From: Hydrogenophaga sp.
Lineage (GTDB): Bacteria; Pseudomonadota; Gammaproteobacteria; Burkholderiales; Burkholderiaceae_C
Assembly (NCBI RefSeq): GCF_011772445.1
Contig: NZ_WVZN01000017.1
Span: 1 to 64,000 of the forward strand
Reading direction: 5' to 3'
Length of the DNA stretch: 64,000 nucleotides
Within the stretch, counting starts at the first letter, position 1. Every line of letters starts with the position of its first letter. The translations under genes were made by a program, and so were the position numbers. Below are positions 53,511 to 63,831 of this stretch, in pieces. The notes beneath the pieces were generated by a model. That model was not told the DNA's origin. It made no database searches and saw nothing but the letters and a program-made list of their open reading frames with translations.

Positions 53511-54437
53511 TCAGCGCTGGGCGGATACCGGCTGCAGCAGCAGGGGCGAAGGCGGGGTGAGCGCGGCGTCGAACGGGTGCTCGGTGAGCGCGTAGAAGCG
53601 CTGGATGCGGCGCACGTAGTCGCGCGTTTCCGCGAAGGGGGGGATGCCCCCGTGGCGGTCCACCGCGCCTTCGCCCGCGTTGTAGGCGGCCACGGCCAGC
53701 GGCACCTGGCCGCGGAAGTACGACAGCAGCCAGCGCAGGTAGGACATGCCGCCGCGGATGTTCTGCTCGGCGTCGAAGGGCTTGCTCACCGCGAAGCGCG
53801 CCGCCGTCTCGGGGATGAGCTGCATCAGCCCCTGGGCGTTCTTGTCGGACACGGCGTGCACGTTGAAGTTGGATTCGGCGCGGATGACCGCATAGACCAG
53901 GCCGGGCTCGAGCCCATAGCGCGGCGCGAGCTTGTACACGATCTTCATGATGCGTTGCTGCTCGGCCGTGTCCACGTGGGCGCGGTAGGCGCTGGCCATC
54001 GCCCGCTTTTCGTCGGCCAGGCGCTTTTCCTCAGCCTGCGCGGCGGCGACGCGCGCTTCGCGCTCTTCCACCTCGCGCACGCAGTCGGGTTTGTCGGCCG
54101 GCACGCCCAGGCGCTTGAACATGGCCTCGGCCTTGTCGTCGCCCAGCAGCGCGGCGCGCGCGAACCAGTGGGCGGCCAGGCCGTCGCTGCGCGGCACGCC
54201 CCGGCCGTTGGCGTGGATCCAGCCCAGGTTGTAGGCCGACACCGCGTCGCCCGCGAGCGCGGCCTGGCAGTACAGGCCCATGGCCGCCACCGTGTCGCGG
54301 GGCACGCCCTCGCCATGCTCCAGGGCGATGGCCTGCTCGCGCCAGGCCTGGCGCTGGGCCACGTCGGCCGCCTGCGCCATGCCTGTGAGCAGGCTCAGGG
54401 CCAGCAAGACGCGGCGCAGTGGCATCAAGGCATTCAT
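53511..54437 (-). CDS. SEL1-repeat/lytic transglycosylase domain protein
   Basis: signal peptide, SEL1-like repeats, SLT AVIRAESNFNVHAVSDKNAQGLMQLIPETAARF. Confidence 0.9.
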   Translation of the reverse strand: MNALMPLRRVLLALSLLTGMAQAADVAQRQAWREQAIALEHGEGVPRDTVAAMGLYCQAALAGDAVSAYNLGWIHANGRGVPRSDGLAAHWFARAALLGDDKAEAMFKRLGVPADKPDCVREVEEREARVAAAQAEEKRLADEKRAMASAYRAHVDTAEQQRIMKIVYKLAPRYGLEPGLVYAVIRAESNFNVHAVSDKNAQGLMQLIPETAARFAVSKPFDAEQNIRGGMSYLRWLLSYFRGQVPLAVAAYNAGEGAVDRHGGIPPFAETRDYVRRIQRFYALTEHPFDAALTPPSPLLLQPVSAQR

Positions 54438-55855
54438 GGTGTCAGTACACGGCCGGGGTTGAAGAGCTTGTCGGGGTCCAGCGCCTGTTTGATGCGGCGC
54501 ATCAAGGCGAGCGCGACCGGGTCCTTGAAGTGCGGGAGGTGTTCTGCCTTCAGGCTGCCCACGCCGTGCTCGGCGCTGATCGAGCCATCGTAGCGAGCCA
54601 CCGTGTCGAACACCAGTTGGTTGACCCGCGTTTCCTCCATCTGGAGGAATTTTTTGGCGTCTTCGCCGGCCGGTGCCTGGACGTTGTAATGAAGGTTGCC
54701 GTCGCCCAGGTGCCCGAAGTTGACCAGGCGCACGCCCGGTATCTCGCGCTGCAGCAGGGCGTCGGCCTCGTCGCAGAAGGCGGGGATGCGCGACACCGGG
54801 ATGCTGATGTCGTGTTTGATGTTCAGGCCTTCCTGCGCCTGCGCGAGCGGAATGCTCTCGCGGATGTGCCACAGGGCGTGCGCTTGCGCGATGGACTCGG
54901 CCACCACGGCGTCGCTCACCAGGCCTTGCTCGATGGCGGCTTCCAGCAGGCCTTCGAACTGGGCGCGCGCGTGGTCCTCGCTTTCGCTGTCGCTGTTTTC
55001 CAGCAGAACGCAGTACGGGGACTCTTTCCACAGCGGCACACGCAGTTGCGGCATGTGCCGGTCCACCAGCGACAGTGCGAACCGACCCATCACCTCGAAG
55101 CCGGTGAGCCCCGCCGCCAGGCGCTGCTGCGCCAGGCCCAGCAGGTCCACCGCCGCCTGCAGCGTGGGCACCGCGGCCCAGGCCGTGAGCGTGGCCGCCG
55201 GCTGCGGGTAGAGCTTGAGCGTGGCCGCCGTGATGACGCCCAGCGTGCCCTCGCTGCCGACGAACAGGTCGCGCAGGTCGTAGCCGGTGTTGTCCTTGCG
55301 CAGGCCGGTGAGCCCGTTCCACACCTCGCCCTGCGGTGTCACCACCTCCAGGCCCAGGCAGAGCTCGCGCGCGTTGCCGTAGCGCAGCACCTGCGTGCCG
55401 CCGGCATTGGTGGCCAGGTTGCCGCCGATGGTGCAACTGCCTTCGGCCGCCAGGCTCAGGGGGAACAGGAGGCCCTGCGCCTCGGCCGCCTGCTGCACGG
55501 CCTGCAGCACGCAGCCGGCCTCCACCGTCATGGTGAGGTTGGCGCGGTCGATGGCGCGCACGGCGCTCATCCGCTGCAGGCTCAGCACCACCTGCGTGCC
55601 CGATGCATCGGGCACCGAGCCCACCACCAGGCCGGTGTTGCCGCCCTGGGGCACCAGGCTCGCGCCGTGCGCGGCACAGGCCCGCACCACGGCGGCCACC
55701 TCGGCGGTGCTGCCCGGACGCACCACCGCCAGCGATCGGCCGTGGGCGCGCTGGCGCCAGTCGCGTTCGTAGGCGGCCAGGTCGTGGGTGTCTCGGGTGA
55801 GCACGTGGGCGGCGCCCACGGCCTCGCGCAAAGCGGTCAGCAGGGTATCGTTCAT
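54434..55855 (-). CDS. FAD-binding oxidoreductase, GlcD/D-2-hydroxyacid dehydrogenase type
   Basis: VPQGGNTGLVVGSVPDASGTQVVLSLQRM, SAEHGVGSLKAEHL. Confidence 0.93.
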   Translation of the reverse strand: MNDTLLTALREAVGAAHVLTRDTHDLAAYERDWRQRAHGRSLAVVRPGSTAEVAAVVRACAAHGASLVPQGGNTGLVVGSVPDASGTQVVLSLQRMSAVRAIDRANLTMTVEAGCVLQAVQQAAEAQGLLFPLSLAAEGSCTIGGNLATNAGGTQVLRYGNARELCLGLEVVTPQGEVWNGLTGLRKDNTGYDLRDLFVGSEGTLGVITAATLKLYPQPAATLTAWAAVPTLQAAVDLLGLAQQRLAAGLTGFEVMGRFALSLVDRHMPQLRVPLWKESPYCVLLENSDSESEDHARAQFEGLLEAAIEQGLVSDAVVAESIAQAHALWHIRESIPLAQAQEGLNIKHDISIPVSRIPAFCDEADALLQREIPGVRLVNFGHLGDGNLHYNVQAPAGEDAKKFLQMEETRVNQLVFDTVARYDGSISAEHGVGSLKAEHLPHFKDPVALALMRRIKQALDPDKLFNPGRVLTP

Positions 55856-56298
55856 TGCTTGTCGGCCAGCGCGCGGTCGGCGGCCTCGTTGGCGGCGGCC
55901 ACATCGGCCGCCACGGCCTCGGGTCCGGCGGCGCGCAGACGCAGCCGCACGTGCAGCGCGCAGGCCACGAACAAGAGCAGACACAGCAGGGTCTGCCCGG
56001 CGGCCAATGTGGTGGACATGGCGCTTTCGCCGCTGGTGGCGCGCACCACGCCCTCGGTGAAGTACAGCCACACCAGCAGGCTCAGCCAGCGGTAGGTGTA
56101 CATGCGGTTCTTCAGCACGCCGGCCAGCGGCAGGGTGAGCGGCAGCACCTTCAGTGCCCACCAGGAGCCGCCTTCGCGCAGCGGGGCGAGCCACAGTTCC
56201 CAGGCCAGGCCCAGCACGATCAGGCCGACGAGACTGGCCGCCGCGAGGCGGCGGGTGAGGGCCACGCGCGCGGCCGTGGCGGAAGCTGGGGAAGACAT
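55852..56298 (-). CDS. DUF2069 domain-containing membrane protein
   Basis: LKNRMYTYRWLSLLVWLYFTEGVVRA. Confidence 0.85.
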   Translation of the reverse strand: MSSPASATAARVALTRRLAAASLVGLIVLGLAWELWLAPLREGGSWWALKVLPLTLPLAGVLKNRMYTYRWLSLLVWLYFTEGVVRATSGESAMSTTLAAGQTLLCLLLFVACALHVRLRLRAAGPEAVAADVAAANEAADRALADKQ

Positions 56299-56336
56299 GG
56301 CGGCCCGACGAAAAACGAGGCTGGCATGATACCGGG

Positions 56337-57578
56337 ATGACCTTGTCCGAGCGGCTCGACACCTTGCGCGAACTGGCGCGCGACGTCTGGAACGGCGCGC
56401 TGCGTTTTCCATGGCGCACCACGGCCATCACCCTGCGCGAGCGCTTTCGGGAAGACCGCCTCGGCATCACCGCCAGCAGCCTCACCTTCACCACCACCAT
56501 CTCGCTGGTGCCGCTGTTCACCGTGGCACTGGCCATCTTCAGCGCCTTTCCCATGTTCGACCGGCTGCAGCGCAGCCTGCAGCGCAACCTGGTCGAAAGC
56601 CTGGTACCCGAAAGCATCGCGCGCCCGGTGCTCATGTACCTCAACCAGTTCGCGGCCAAGGCCACGCAGATGGGCGGGGCCGGCGCGCTGGCGTTGCTGG
56701 TCACGGCGCTGGCGCTCATCCTCACCATCGACCGCAAGCTCAACGACATCTGGCGCGTGCGCCAGCCGCGTCCGGTGACGCAGCGCGTCCTGGTGTACTG
56801 GGCGGTGCTCACGCTGGGGCCGCTGCTGCTGACGGTGAGCACGGCGGCCACCACCTACGCCATCGGCAACGCGCGCAGCGTGGCAGCGCTGCCCGCGCCA
56901 CTGGGCTTCCTGCTCGACTCGGCGCAACTGATGCTGGTGACGGGCGGCCTGGCGGCGCTGTACCGCTACGTGCCCAACACGCGCGTGCGCTGGAGCCACG
57001 CGCTGGTGGGCGGCTTTTTCGCCGCCGTGGCGCTGGAACTGGCCAAGGAACTGCTGGCCTGGTACCTCAAGCAGGTGCCCACCTTCTCGGTGCTGTACGG
57101 CACCTTCGCCACGGCGCCCATCCTGCTGGTGTGGATCTACCTGGCCTGGGTGATCGTGCTGCTGGGCGCGGTGATCGCGGCCTACCTGCCCAGCCTGCTC
57201 AAAGGCGTGGCACGGCGGGGCGATTCGCCGGGCTGGAGCTTCCAGCTTGCGCTGGAGGTGCTGGCGCAACTCAGCGCTGCGCGCACGGATGCGCCACGCG
57301 GCCAGAGCCTGGAGGCGCTTGCCGCCTCGCTGCGCGTGGAGGCGCTGCAACTGGAAGAACCGGTGGCGGCGCTGGTCGCGCTCGACTGGCTGGGGCGGCT
57401 GGACGAGGAGGGCGAGCGCTATGTGCTGCTCATCGACCCCACGCAAACCGCGCTGGGCCCCTTGATGGAGCGCTTGCTGCTGGCGCGCCAGGGCACCACG
57501 GCGCGGCTGTGGGACCAGAGCCGCTGGGCGGGGATGACGGTGGCGGAGGCGCTGCCGGAGCCGATGATGCTGCGTTGA
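56337..57578 (+). CDS. YihY family inner membrane protein
   Basis: ITASSLTFTTTISLVPLFTVALAIFSAFPMF, YGTFATAPILLVWIYLAWVIVLLGA. Confidence 0.92.
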   Translation: MTLSERLDTLRELARDVWNGALRFPWRTTAITLRERFREDRLGITASSLTFTTTISLVPLFTVALAIFSAFPMFDRLQRSLQRNLVESLVPESIARPVLMYLNQFAAKATQMGGAGALALLVTALALILTIDRKLNDIWRVRQPRPVTQRVLVYWAVLTLGPLLLTVSTAATTYAIGNARSVAALPAPLGFLLDSAQLMLVTGGLAALYRYVPNTRVRWSHALVGGFFAAVALELAKELLAWYLKQVPTFSVLYGTFATAPILLVWIYLAWVIVLLGAVIAAYLPSLLKGVARRGDSPGWSFQLALEVLAQLSAARTDAPRGQSLEALAASLRVEALQLEEPVAALVALDWLGRLDEEGERYVLLIDPTQTALGPLMERLLLARQGTTARLWDQSRWAGMTVAEALPEPMMLR

Positions 57579-57605
57579 GGCGCTTCGATGTGCCTCGCCA
57601 GGCAG

Positions 57606-58547
57606 TCACCGACGCAGCCTGGCGTGGGCGCCGGTCTGCGGCAGGGAGTCGGCGTGCAGATCCAGGCCTTGCATGGCGAGATCGATCGCGCGCTGCGTTG
57701 CAGCCGTCACAGGTACCAGGGGAAGTCGCACCACGTTCGACCATGGGTAACGCGTGGATAGCGCGTACTTGACGCCGCACACACCCGGTTCGATGAACAG
57801 CGCCTGGTGCAAGGGCAGCAGGCGTTCATGCAGCGTCAGCGCCGCCTTGAAATCGCCCATCAGAAGGGCCCGCTGAAACGCGGCGCACAAGCCGGGCGTC
57901 ACGTTCGCCGTGACGGAGATGCAGCCCCGTCCGCCATGCGCGTTGAACCCCAGGGCAGTGGTGTCTTCGCCGGACAGTTGAATGAAGTCGGGTCCACAGG
58001 CCTCGCGTTGTTCGTCAACACGTTCGAGCCGACCGGTCGCGTCTTTCACGCCGACGATGTTGCGCAAGTCGCGAGCCAGGGCCGCCATGGTGGCCGGCGC
58101 CATGTCCACGGCCGAACGCGAAGGAATGTTGTAGATGAAGACGGGTACTGAAACCGCTTCGGCCACGCGCCTGAAGTGCTGGTACAGGCCTTCCTGCGTG
58201 GGTGCGTTGTAGTACGGCGTGACCACCATCACTGCGTCGGCGCCCGCCGCCTGCGCATGCCGCGCCAGATCGACCGCCTCCCGGGTGCTGTTGGACCCGG
58301 TGCCAGCGATGACAGGCACACGTCCATTGGCAGCCTCAATGCAGGTTTCGATCACTTGCCGGTGCTCGTCGTGATCGAGCGTCGATGTCTCGCCCGTGGT
58401 ACCCGCGGGAACCAGTGCCTGGGTGCCTTCGCGGATCTGCCAATCCACCAGTGCGGCCAGTGCGGGCAGATCCAGACGCCCGTCGTTTTGAAACGGGGTG
58501 ACCAGGGCGGTCATCGACCCCTGGAAGCGGTGCAGGCCGTTCTTCAT
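57606..58547 (-). CDS. 4-hydroxy-tetrahydrodipicolinate synthase (DapA) family protein
   Basis: [52 protein letters not shown]. Confidence 0.88.
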   Translation of the reverse strand: MKNGLHRFQGSMTALVTPFQNDGRLDLPALAALVDWQIREGTQALVPAGTTGETSTLDHDEHRQVIETCIEAANGRVPVIAGTGSNSTREAVDLARHAQAAGADAVMVVTPYYNAPTQEGLYQHFRRVAEAVSVPVFIYNIPSRSAVDMAPATMAALARDLRNIVGVKDATGRLERVDEQREACGPDFIQLSGEDTTALGFNAHGGRGCISVTANVTPGLCAAFQRALLMGDFKAALTLHERLLPLHQALFIEPGVCGVKYALSTRYPWSNVVRLPLVPVTAATQRAIDLAMQGLDLHADSLPQTGAHARLRR

Positions 58548-59773
58548 CTGTGAGGTTCGCGTGTGTGAACGAGGGGTTTGGCCGCCGAAGGGCGGAACAG
58601 GGCGGTGGCCAGTTGCGCCAGGCCCAGGCCCGCCGCTCCCAGTCCCAGGATCAGCAGCATGTTCGTCAGGGGGATGTGGCTGTGGAGGGCGCCGACGAGC
58701 CAGGGAATGGCGTAGGTTCCGGCCACGAAAGCCATGTTGAACAGTGCCAGAGGCTTTTCGCGCTCGTTGTCCGCGAAGGACGCGACCAGCATCGCGCTCA
58801 GGCGCGGGTAGCACAGGCTGTAACCCAGACCGAAGGACACGCCGGCCGCCAGCGCGTGCGGGAGGGTGGGGGCATGGCCCAGCACCAGGAAGCCCAGTCC
58901 CATCGCCAGAATGCCCGCGCCCACCACACCGCCATGCGGCAGTTTCTCGATCAAGGGCGCGACCAGAAAGCGGCCGGCAAACATGGTGGTGGAGAACGTG
59001 GTGAAGAACGCCGCCAGCGGGATGCCGTGTGCGATCAGGAACGAGGCCATGTAGCTGGGTACGACGCCGAACATGAGGCCAACAATGCACACGATGGCGC
59101 AGAGCTTTTGCAGGGCCACGTGCCGGATCAGCTGGCCGTACCGGCAGTGCGGCGCGAGCGTGCGGTGTGGCCGCGCATGGCGCACGCACAGGAGGCCCAG
59201 CACGCCGAGTGCCATGGGCACCGCGCTCAGGACGAAGAAGCCGTCAGTGCCGAGGCGCTCCAGCAGCCAGGCCGCCGCTGAAGGCCCGAAGGCGTTGGGC
59301 AAGGGGATCATGCTGGCGTACACGCCGAAGAGCGTGACGAAGTAGCGCGGTGAGAGCTGTGCCTTGGCCAGCAGCATGGCCGGCGCAAGCATCAGGCCGT
59401 AGGCGAAGCCATGGGTCAGGCGTGAAGCCAACGCCAGGGGGAAGCTGTGCAGGCTCAGGGCGTAGCTGAGGTAGCTGCCCAGCATGAGCGCTGTGCCTAG
59501 CCGCGCGGTGGTGAGTGCGCCGAGGCTGCGGGCGACGAAGCCGGAGGCCAGGATGCCGGCCAGGGCCCCGAGGCCGTAGACCGCCAGAAGCTGGCCGACC
59601 GCCAAGTCGCTGTGGCCGGCTTGCTCAAAGAGCACCGCGAGCAAGGCGGTGGCCGAGTTGCTCAGGAAAATGAGGAAGGTGCTCGCGCACAGCAGCCAGA
59701 AGCGAAGGCGTGCCGACGCATCGACATAGTGCGAGGGCGGTGCGGTCGTGCCAGCAGGATGTTCCGGCTTCAT
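58544..59773 (-). CDS. MFS transporter
   Basis: 12-TM-like, [42 protein letters not shown]; 4-bp overlap with the dapA-like gene. Confidence 0.9.
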   Translation of the reverse strand: MKPEHPAGTTAPPSHYVDASARLRFWLLCASTFLIFLSNSATALLAVLFEQAGHSDLAVGQLLAVYGLGALAGILASGFVARSLGALTTARLGTALMLGSYLSYALSLHSFPLALASRLTHGFAYGLMLAPAMLLAKAQLSPRYFVTLFGVYASMIPLPNAFGPSAAAWLLERLGTDGFFVLSAVPMALGVLGLLCVRHARPHRTLAPHCRYGQLIRHVALQKLCAIVCIVGLMFGVVPSYMASFLIAHGIPLAAFFTTFSTTMFAGRFLVAPLIEKLPHGGVVGAGILAMGLGFLVLGHAPTLPHALAAGVSFGLGYSLCYPRLSAMLVASFADNEREKPLALFNMAFVAGTYAIPWLVGALHSHIPLTNMLLILGLGAAGLGLAQLATALFRPSAAKPLVHTREPHR

Positions 59774-59853
59774 GCGCTCCTCTCCCCAAATCAAGGAGCG
59801 CGATGCTAGCGATCAGATTCGACTATGTCAGTGGGTGATTCATGAAGGTGCCA

Positions 59854-61131
59854 TCACCCCACCGCGAACGGCGCCGCCAGAAACCCCCGGAAGCGCGCCC
59901 GCCCGCCCCGCGTGGGCGCTGCCGTCAAGCGATACCCCGGAAAGCGCCGCAGGAAGCGCCCGATGGCGATGCGGCCTTCGAGCCGCGCCAGGCTCAACCC
60001 CGCGCACTGGTGGATGCCGAAGCCGAAGGCCAGGTGTTTGTTCGGTTCGCGCGCGACGTCCAGCGCTTCGGGTTCGGCGAACTGCGCCGGGTCGCGGTTG
60101 GCCGCGCCGATGCACAGCGTCACCAGCGTGCCCGCCGGCAGCTCCAGGTCGCCGATGCGAACGTCCTTCACCGCGCGCCGGTTGCCCAGCTGGTTGGACG
60201 ACTCGTAGCGCAGGAACTCGTCGACCGCGCGGTCGAGCACGGCCACCTCGTCCTCGCCACCCATGCGCTGCAGCAGTTGCTGGCGCACGGCGGGGTGCTC
60301 CTGCAGCGCCACCAGCGCGTTGCCGATGAGGTTGGTGGTGGTCTCGTGCCCCGCATTGAGCAGGAAGATGCAGTTCTGCAGCAGCTCCACCTCGCTCAGT
60401 TGCTCGCCGTCGGCCTCGCCCTGGATCAGGCGCGTGAGCACGTCGCGCTCCGGGTCGCCGGGCGCCTGGCGGCGCGCCGCCACCAGGGTGCGCAGGTAGT
60501 CGCACATTTCCGTCACGGCGCGGTGGCCGCGTTCGGCCTGCGCGGGGGTGATGGTGGGCTCCAGCGCGCCCAGGATGGCCAGCGACCAGTCGCGCAGCGG
60601 GCCGCGCTCGGCGTGCGGCACGCCCAGCAGGTTGCCGATGATCTCCACGGGAATGGCGGCCGCGAAGTCCTCGATCAGGTCACCGCCCTCGTGCGCGGCG
60701 ATGCTGTCGAGCAGGCGGTCCACCAGCTCGACCAGGCCGGCCTCCATGTCGGCGATGGCGCGGCGCGTGAGCGCGCCCATGATGAGCCGGCGCACGCGCG
60801 TGTGCAGCGGCGGGTCGTTGAACACCAGGCTGGTGGTGTGGTGCTCGAACAGCGGCGTGCCGGCGCCGTACTTGGGCGCGAACTCCACGTGCTTGTCGGA
60901 ACTGAACGAGGCCGCGTCGCGGTACACGGCGGCCAGGTCGGCCCAGCGCGTCAGGAAGACCGAGCCATCGGGCATGCGGCGCACCGGATCCTGCTCGCGC
61001 AGCGCGCGGTACACGGGGTAGGGATTGGTGAAGAAGTCGGGCGGCAGGGCGCGCAGGTCGAAGGCCTGCGCGATGGCCTGGGCGCGGTCGGCCGCCATGG
61101 GCGGGGTGATGTCGTCGGGCGTGATGCTCAT
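59854..61131 (-). CDS. cytochrome P450
   Basis: heme motif FGFGIHQCAGLSLAR; I-helix LLNAGHETTTNLI; ExxR in FLRYESSNQLGNRR context. Confidence 0.95.
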   Translation of the reverse strand: MSITPDDITPPMAADRAQAIAQAFDLRALPPDFFTNPYPVYRALREQDPVRRMPDGSVFLTRWADLAAVYRDAASFSSDKHVEFAPKYGAGTPLFEHHTTSLVFNDPPLHTRVRRLIMGALTRRAIADMEAGLVELVDRLLDSIAAHEGGDLIEDFAAAIPVEIIGNLLGVPHAERGPLRDWSLAILGALEPTITPAQAERGHRAVTEMCDYLRTLVAARRQAPGDPERDVLTRLIQGEADGEQLSEVELLQNCIFLLNAGHETTTNLIGNALVALQEHPAVRQQLLQRMGGEDEVAVLDRAVDEFLRYESSNQLGNRRAVKDVRIGDLELPAGTLVTLCIGAANRDPAQFAEPEALDVAREPNKHLAFGFGIHQCAGLSLARLEGRIAIGRFLRRFPGYRLTAAPTRGGRARFRGFLAAPFAVG

Positions 61132-61946
61132 GCTTGCAGGAAATCGCGGATCGCGAACAGCGTCGCGTCGGGGGTTTCGGTCATCTGGTGGTGGCCCACG
61201 GGCAGTGTCTCCACCTTGAAGGCCTTGCCGGCGGCCTTCGCGGTGTCGATCAGCGTCTTCGCGCCCTTGGCCTGCGTCATCTGGTCCTGCGCGCCCAGCA
61301 CGAACAGCACGGGGCAGGTGAGGGCCTTCATGGCGGACTCGCCGTTGGCGTAGGTGTCGCAGGCCACGAAGCCACGGTGGAACACGTTCACCTTGGGGTT
61401 GCTGCGCAGCACGCGGCGGCCCAGGGCCATGCTGGCGCCGTACACCCAGGTGCCCGGGCCCAGCGCCGACGGGGGCGCCGCCAGCGTGCTGCGGCTGAAC
61501 ACGTTGATCATCTTCAGCGCCTTCTCGGGTTCGTTCAGCGAGGCCTCGATCAGCGCGGGCGAGACCTTCATCGGGTAGGCCGTGCCCACCAGCACCGCGT
61601 GCGTGACGCGCTCTTTGAGCCGGCCCGCCGCCTCCAGCGCGATCAGCGAGCCCCAGCTGTGGCCCACCAGCGCGGCGCGTTGCACGCCGGCTGCGTCGAG
61701 CAGGGCGGCGATGAAATCGGCCGCCTGCTCCACCGATGCCGGTGCTTCGCCCTGGCTGCGCGCGTGGCCCGGCAGGTCCACCGCGAGCACGTTGAAGCCG
61801 TGGTTGGCCAGGTAGCGGCTTTGCAGGGCCCAGACGCTGTGGTCGTTGAGCACGCCGTGGATGAAGACCACGGTGGGCTTGGCGGCGTCGAAGGGCTTGC
61901 CGCCGGTGTAGCAGTAGGTCTTGGCGCCGTTGACGGTGAGTTCCAT
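61128..61946 (-). CDS. alpha/beta hydrolase
   Basis: VVFIHGVLNDHSVW, ALVGHSWGSLIALE. Confidence 0.92.
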   Translation of the reverse strand: MELTVNGAKTYCYTGGKPFDAAKPTVVFIHGVLNDHSVWALQSRYLANHGFNVLAVDLPGHARSQGEAPASVEQAADFIAALLDAAGVQRAALVGHSWGSLIALEAAGRLKERVTHAVLVGTAYPMKVSPALIEASLNEPEKALKMINVFSRSTLAAPPSALGPGTWVYGASMALGRRVLRSNPKVNVFHRGFVACDTYANGESAMKALTCPVLFVLGAQDQMTQAKGAKTLIDTAKAAGKAFKVETLPVGHHQMTETPDATLFAIRDFLQA

Positions 61947-63256
61947 CAGGCACCTGCCTTTTCTGCGGCCTTCAGCGCGCGTTTGAGGTCATCGATGAGG
62001 TCGTCGGCATCCTCCAGCCCGATGGACAGGCGGATCGTGCCCGGCCCGATGCCCGCGCCCGCCAATGCCTCGTCGCTCATGCGGAAGTGCGTGGTGCTGG
62101 CCGGGTGAATCACCAGCGAGCGGCAGTCGCCCACGTTGGCCAGGTGGCTGAAGAGCTTGAGCGCCTCGATGAAGGCGCGGCCCTGCGCGCGCGAGCCCTT
62201 GATGTCGAAGCTGAACACCGAGCCCGCGCCGCGCGCGCCGAAGCGCAGCAGCTTCTCGGCCAGCGCGTGGCTGGGGTGCGATTCGATCAGCGGGTGGCCC
62301 ACGCGACCCACCAGCGGGTGGCTGGCGAGGAACTGCACCACCTTCTCGGTGTTGCCCATGTGCCGCTCCATGCGCAGCGACAGGGTCTCGATGCCCTGCA
62401 GGATCAACCAGGCGCTGTGCGGGCTCATGCAGGCACCGAAGTCGCGCAGGCCCTCACGCCGCGCGCGCAGCAGGAAGGCGCCCACCGTGGATTCCTCGGT
62501 GAACACCATGTTGTGGAAGCCCTCGTAGGGGGCGCTGAACTCGGGGAAGTGACCCGCGGCGTCCCAGTCGAAGCTGCCCCCGTCGATCAGCACCCCGCCG
62601 ATGACCGTGCCGTGGCCGCTGAGGAACTTGGTGGCCGAGTGGTAGACGAGGTCGGCGCCGAGCTCCAGCGGCTTGACCAGGTAAGGGGTTGTGAGGGTTG
62701 AATCCACGAGCAAGGGCACGCGGGCCTCGTGCGCGATCTGCGCCACCGTGGGCATGTCCAGCACGTCCAGGCCCGGGTTGCCCACGGTCTCGCCGAACAG
62801 CAGGCGGGTGTTGGGGCGGATGGCCGCGCGCCAGCCGTCGATGTCACCCGGCTTCACGAAGGTGGTCTCGATGCCGAAGCGGCGCATCGTGTAGTGCAGC
62901 AGGTTCTGGCTGCCGCCGTACAGGGCCGTGCTGGCCACGATGTGCGAACCCGCACCCATGAGCGTGGCGACGGCCAGATGCAGCGCCGCCTGGCCGCTCG
63001 CGGTGGCGATGGCGCCGACGCCGCCCTCCAGCGCGGCGATGCGCTCCTCGAGCACCGCGTTGGTGGGGTTGCTGATGCGGCTGTAGACGTGGCCCGCGCG
63101 CTCCAGGTTGAACAGCGAGGCCGCGTGGTCGCTGGACTCGAAGACGAACGAGGTGGTGAGGTGGATGGGCACCGCGCGCGCGCCGGTGGCGGGGTCGGGC
63201 GCAGCGCCCGCGTGCAGCGCGAGCGTGTCGAAGCCGGGGTCGGCGTGGCCTGCCAT
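61946..63256 (-). CDS. metY: O-acetylhomoserine aminocarboxypropyltransferase-type PLP enzyme
   Basis: FDTLALHAGAAPDPATGARAVPIHLTTSFVF, YSRISNPTNAVLEERIAALEGG, HSATKFLSGHGTVIGG. Confidence 0.93.
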   Translation of the reverse strand: MAGHADPGFDTLALHAGAAPDPATGARAVPIHLTTSFVFESSDHAASLFNLERAGHVYSRISNPTNAVLEERIAALEGGVGAIATASGQAALHLAVATLMGAGSHIVASTALYGGSQNLLHYTMRRFGIETTFVKPGDIDGWRAAIRPNTRLLFGETVGNPGLDVLDMPTVAQIAHEARVPLLVDSTLTTPYLVKPLELGADLVYHSATKFLSGHGTVIGGVLIDGGSFDWDAAGHFPEFSAPYEGFHNMVFTEESTVGAFLLRARREGLRDFGACMSPHSAWLILQGIETLSLRMERHMGNTEKVVQFLASHPLVGRVGHPLIESHPSHALAEKLLRFGARGAGSVFSFDIKGSRAQGRAFIEALKLFSHLANVGDCRSLVIHPASTTHFRMSDEALAGAGIGPGTIRLSIGLEDADDLIDDLKRALKAAEKAGA

Positions 63257-63289
63257 GGGAACGGTCTCCTCTGTGATTTCCGGGGCATT

Positions 63290-63308
63290 GTGGGCTATAT
63301 TGGCCCAC
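63290..63308. promoter_or_regulatory. possible operator in the metY/CBS divergent promoter
   Basis: GTGGGC TATATTG GCCCAC inverted repeat. Confidence 0.4.
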
Positions 63309-63349
63309 CCGCCTTGAGCGGAAGCGACACATTCCCGAGGAGACCGATC

Positions 63350-63829
63350 ATGAAAGTCAGCGACATCCTGCGCGTCAAGGGCGGCACGCTGTACACCATT
63401 TCGCCCGACGAGCGACTCGAGGTGGCGGTGCAGACCATGGCGCAGTACGACATCGGCTCGCTGGCCGTGATGGAACACGGCGAACTGGTGGGCATGCTGA
63501 CCTTCCGCGAGCTCATCGAAACCCTGGCCACCAACAACGGCCAGCTCGGCGGGCGCATCGTTCGCACGGTGATGGACGACCACCCCATGACCTGCACGCC
63601 CGAGACCGAACTCGAACAGGTGCGGCCCATGATGCTGGAGCGGCACACCCGCTACATGCCGGTGATGGACAACCGCATGCTCATGGGCGTCATCAGCTTC
63701 TACGACGTCGCCAAGGCCGTGGTGGACAGCCAGAACTTCGAGAACAGGATGCTCAAGGCCTACATCCGCGACTGGCCCGAGGAAGAGACGCCCGCGGACC
63801 CGCCGCCGCAGTTGCGCGCGGCGCGCTGA
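63350..63829 (+). CDS. CBS domain-containing protein
   Basis: two CBS motifs; VMEHGELVGMLTFREL, VMDNRMLMGVISFYDV. Confidence 0.93.
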   Translation: MKVSDILRVKGGTLYTISPDERLEVAVQTMAQYDIGSLAVMEHGELVGMLTFRELIETLATNNGQLGGRIVRTVMDDHPMTCTPETELEQVRPMMLERHTRYMPVMDNRMLMGVISFYDVAKAVVDSQNFENRMLKAYIRDWPEEETPADPPPQLRAAR

Positions 63830-63831
63830 AC

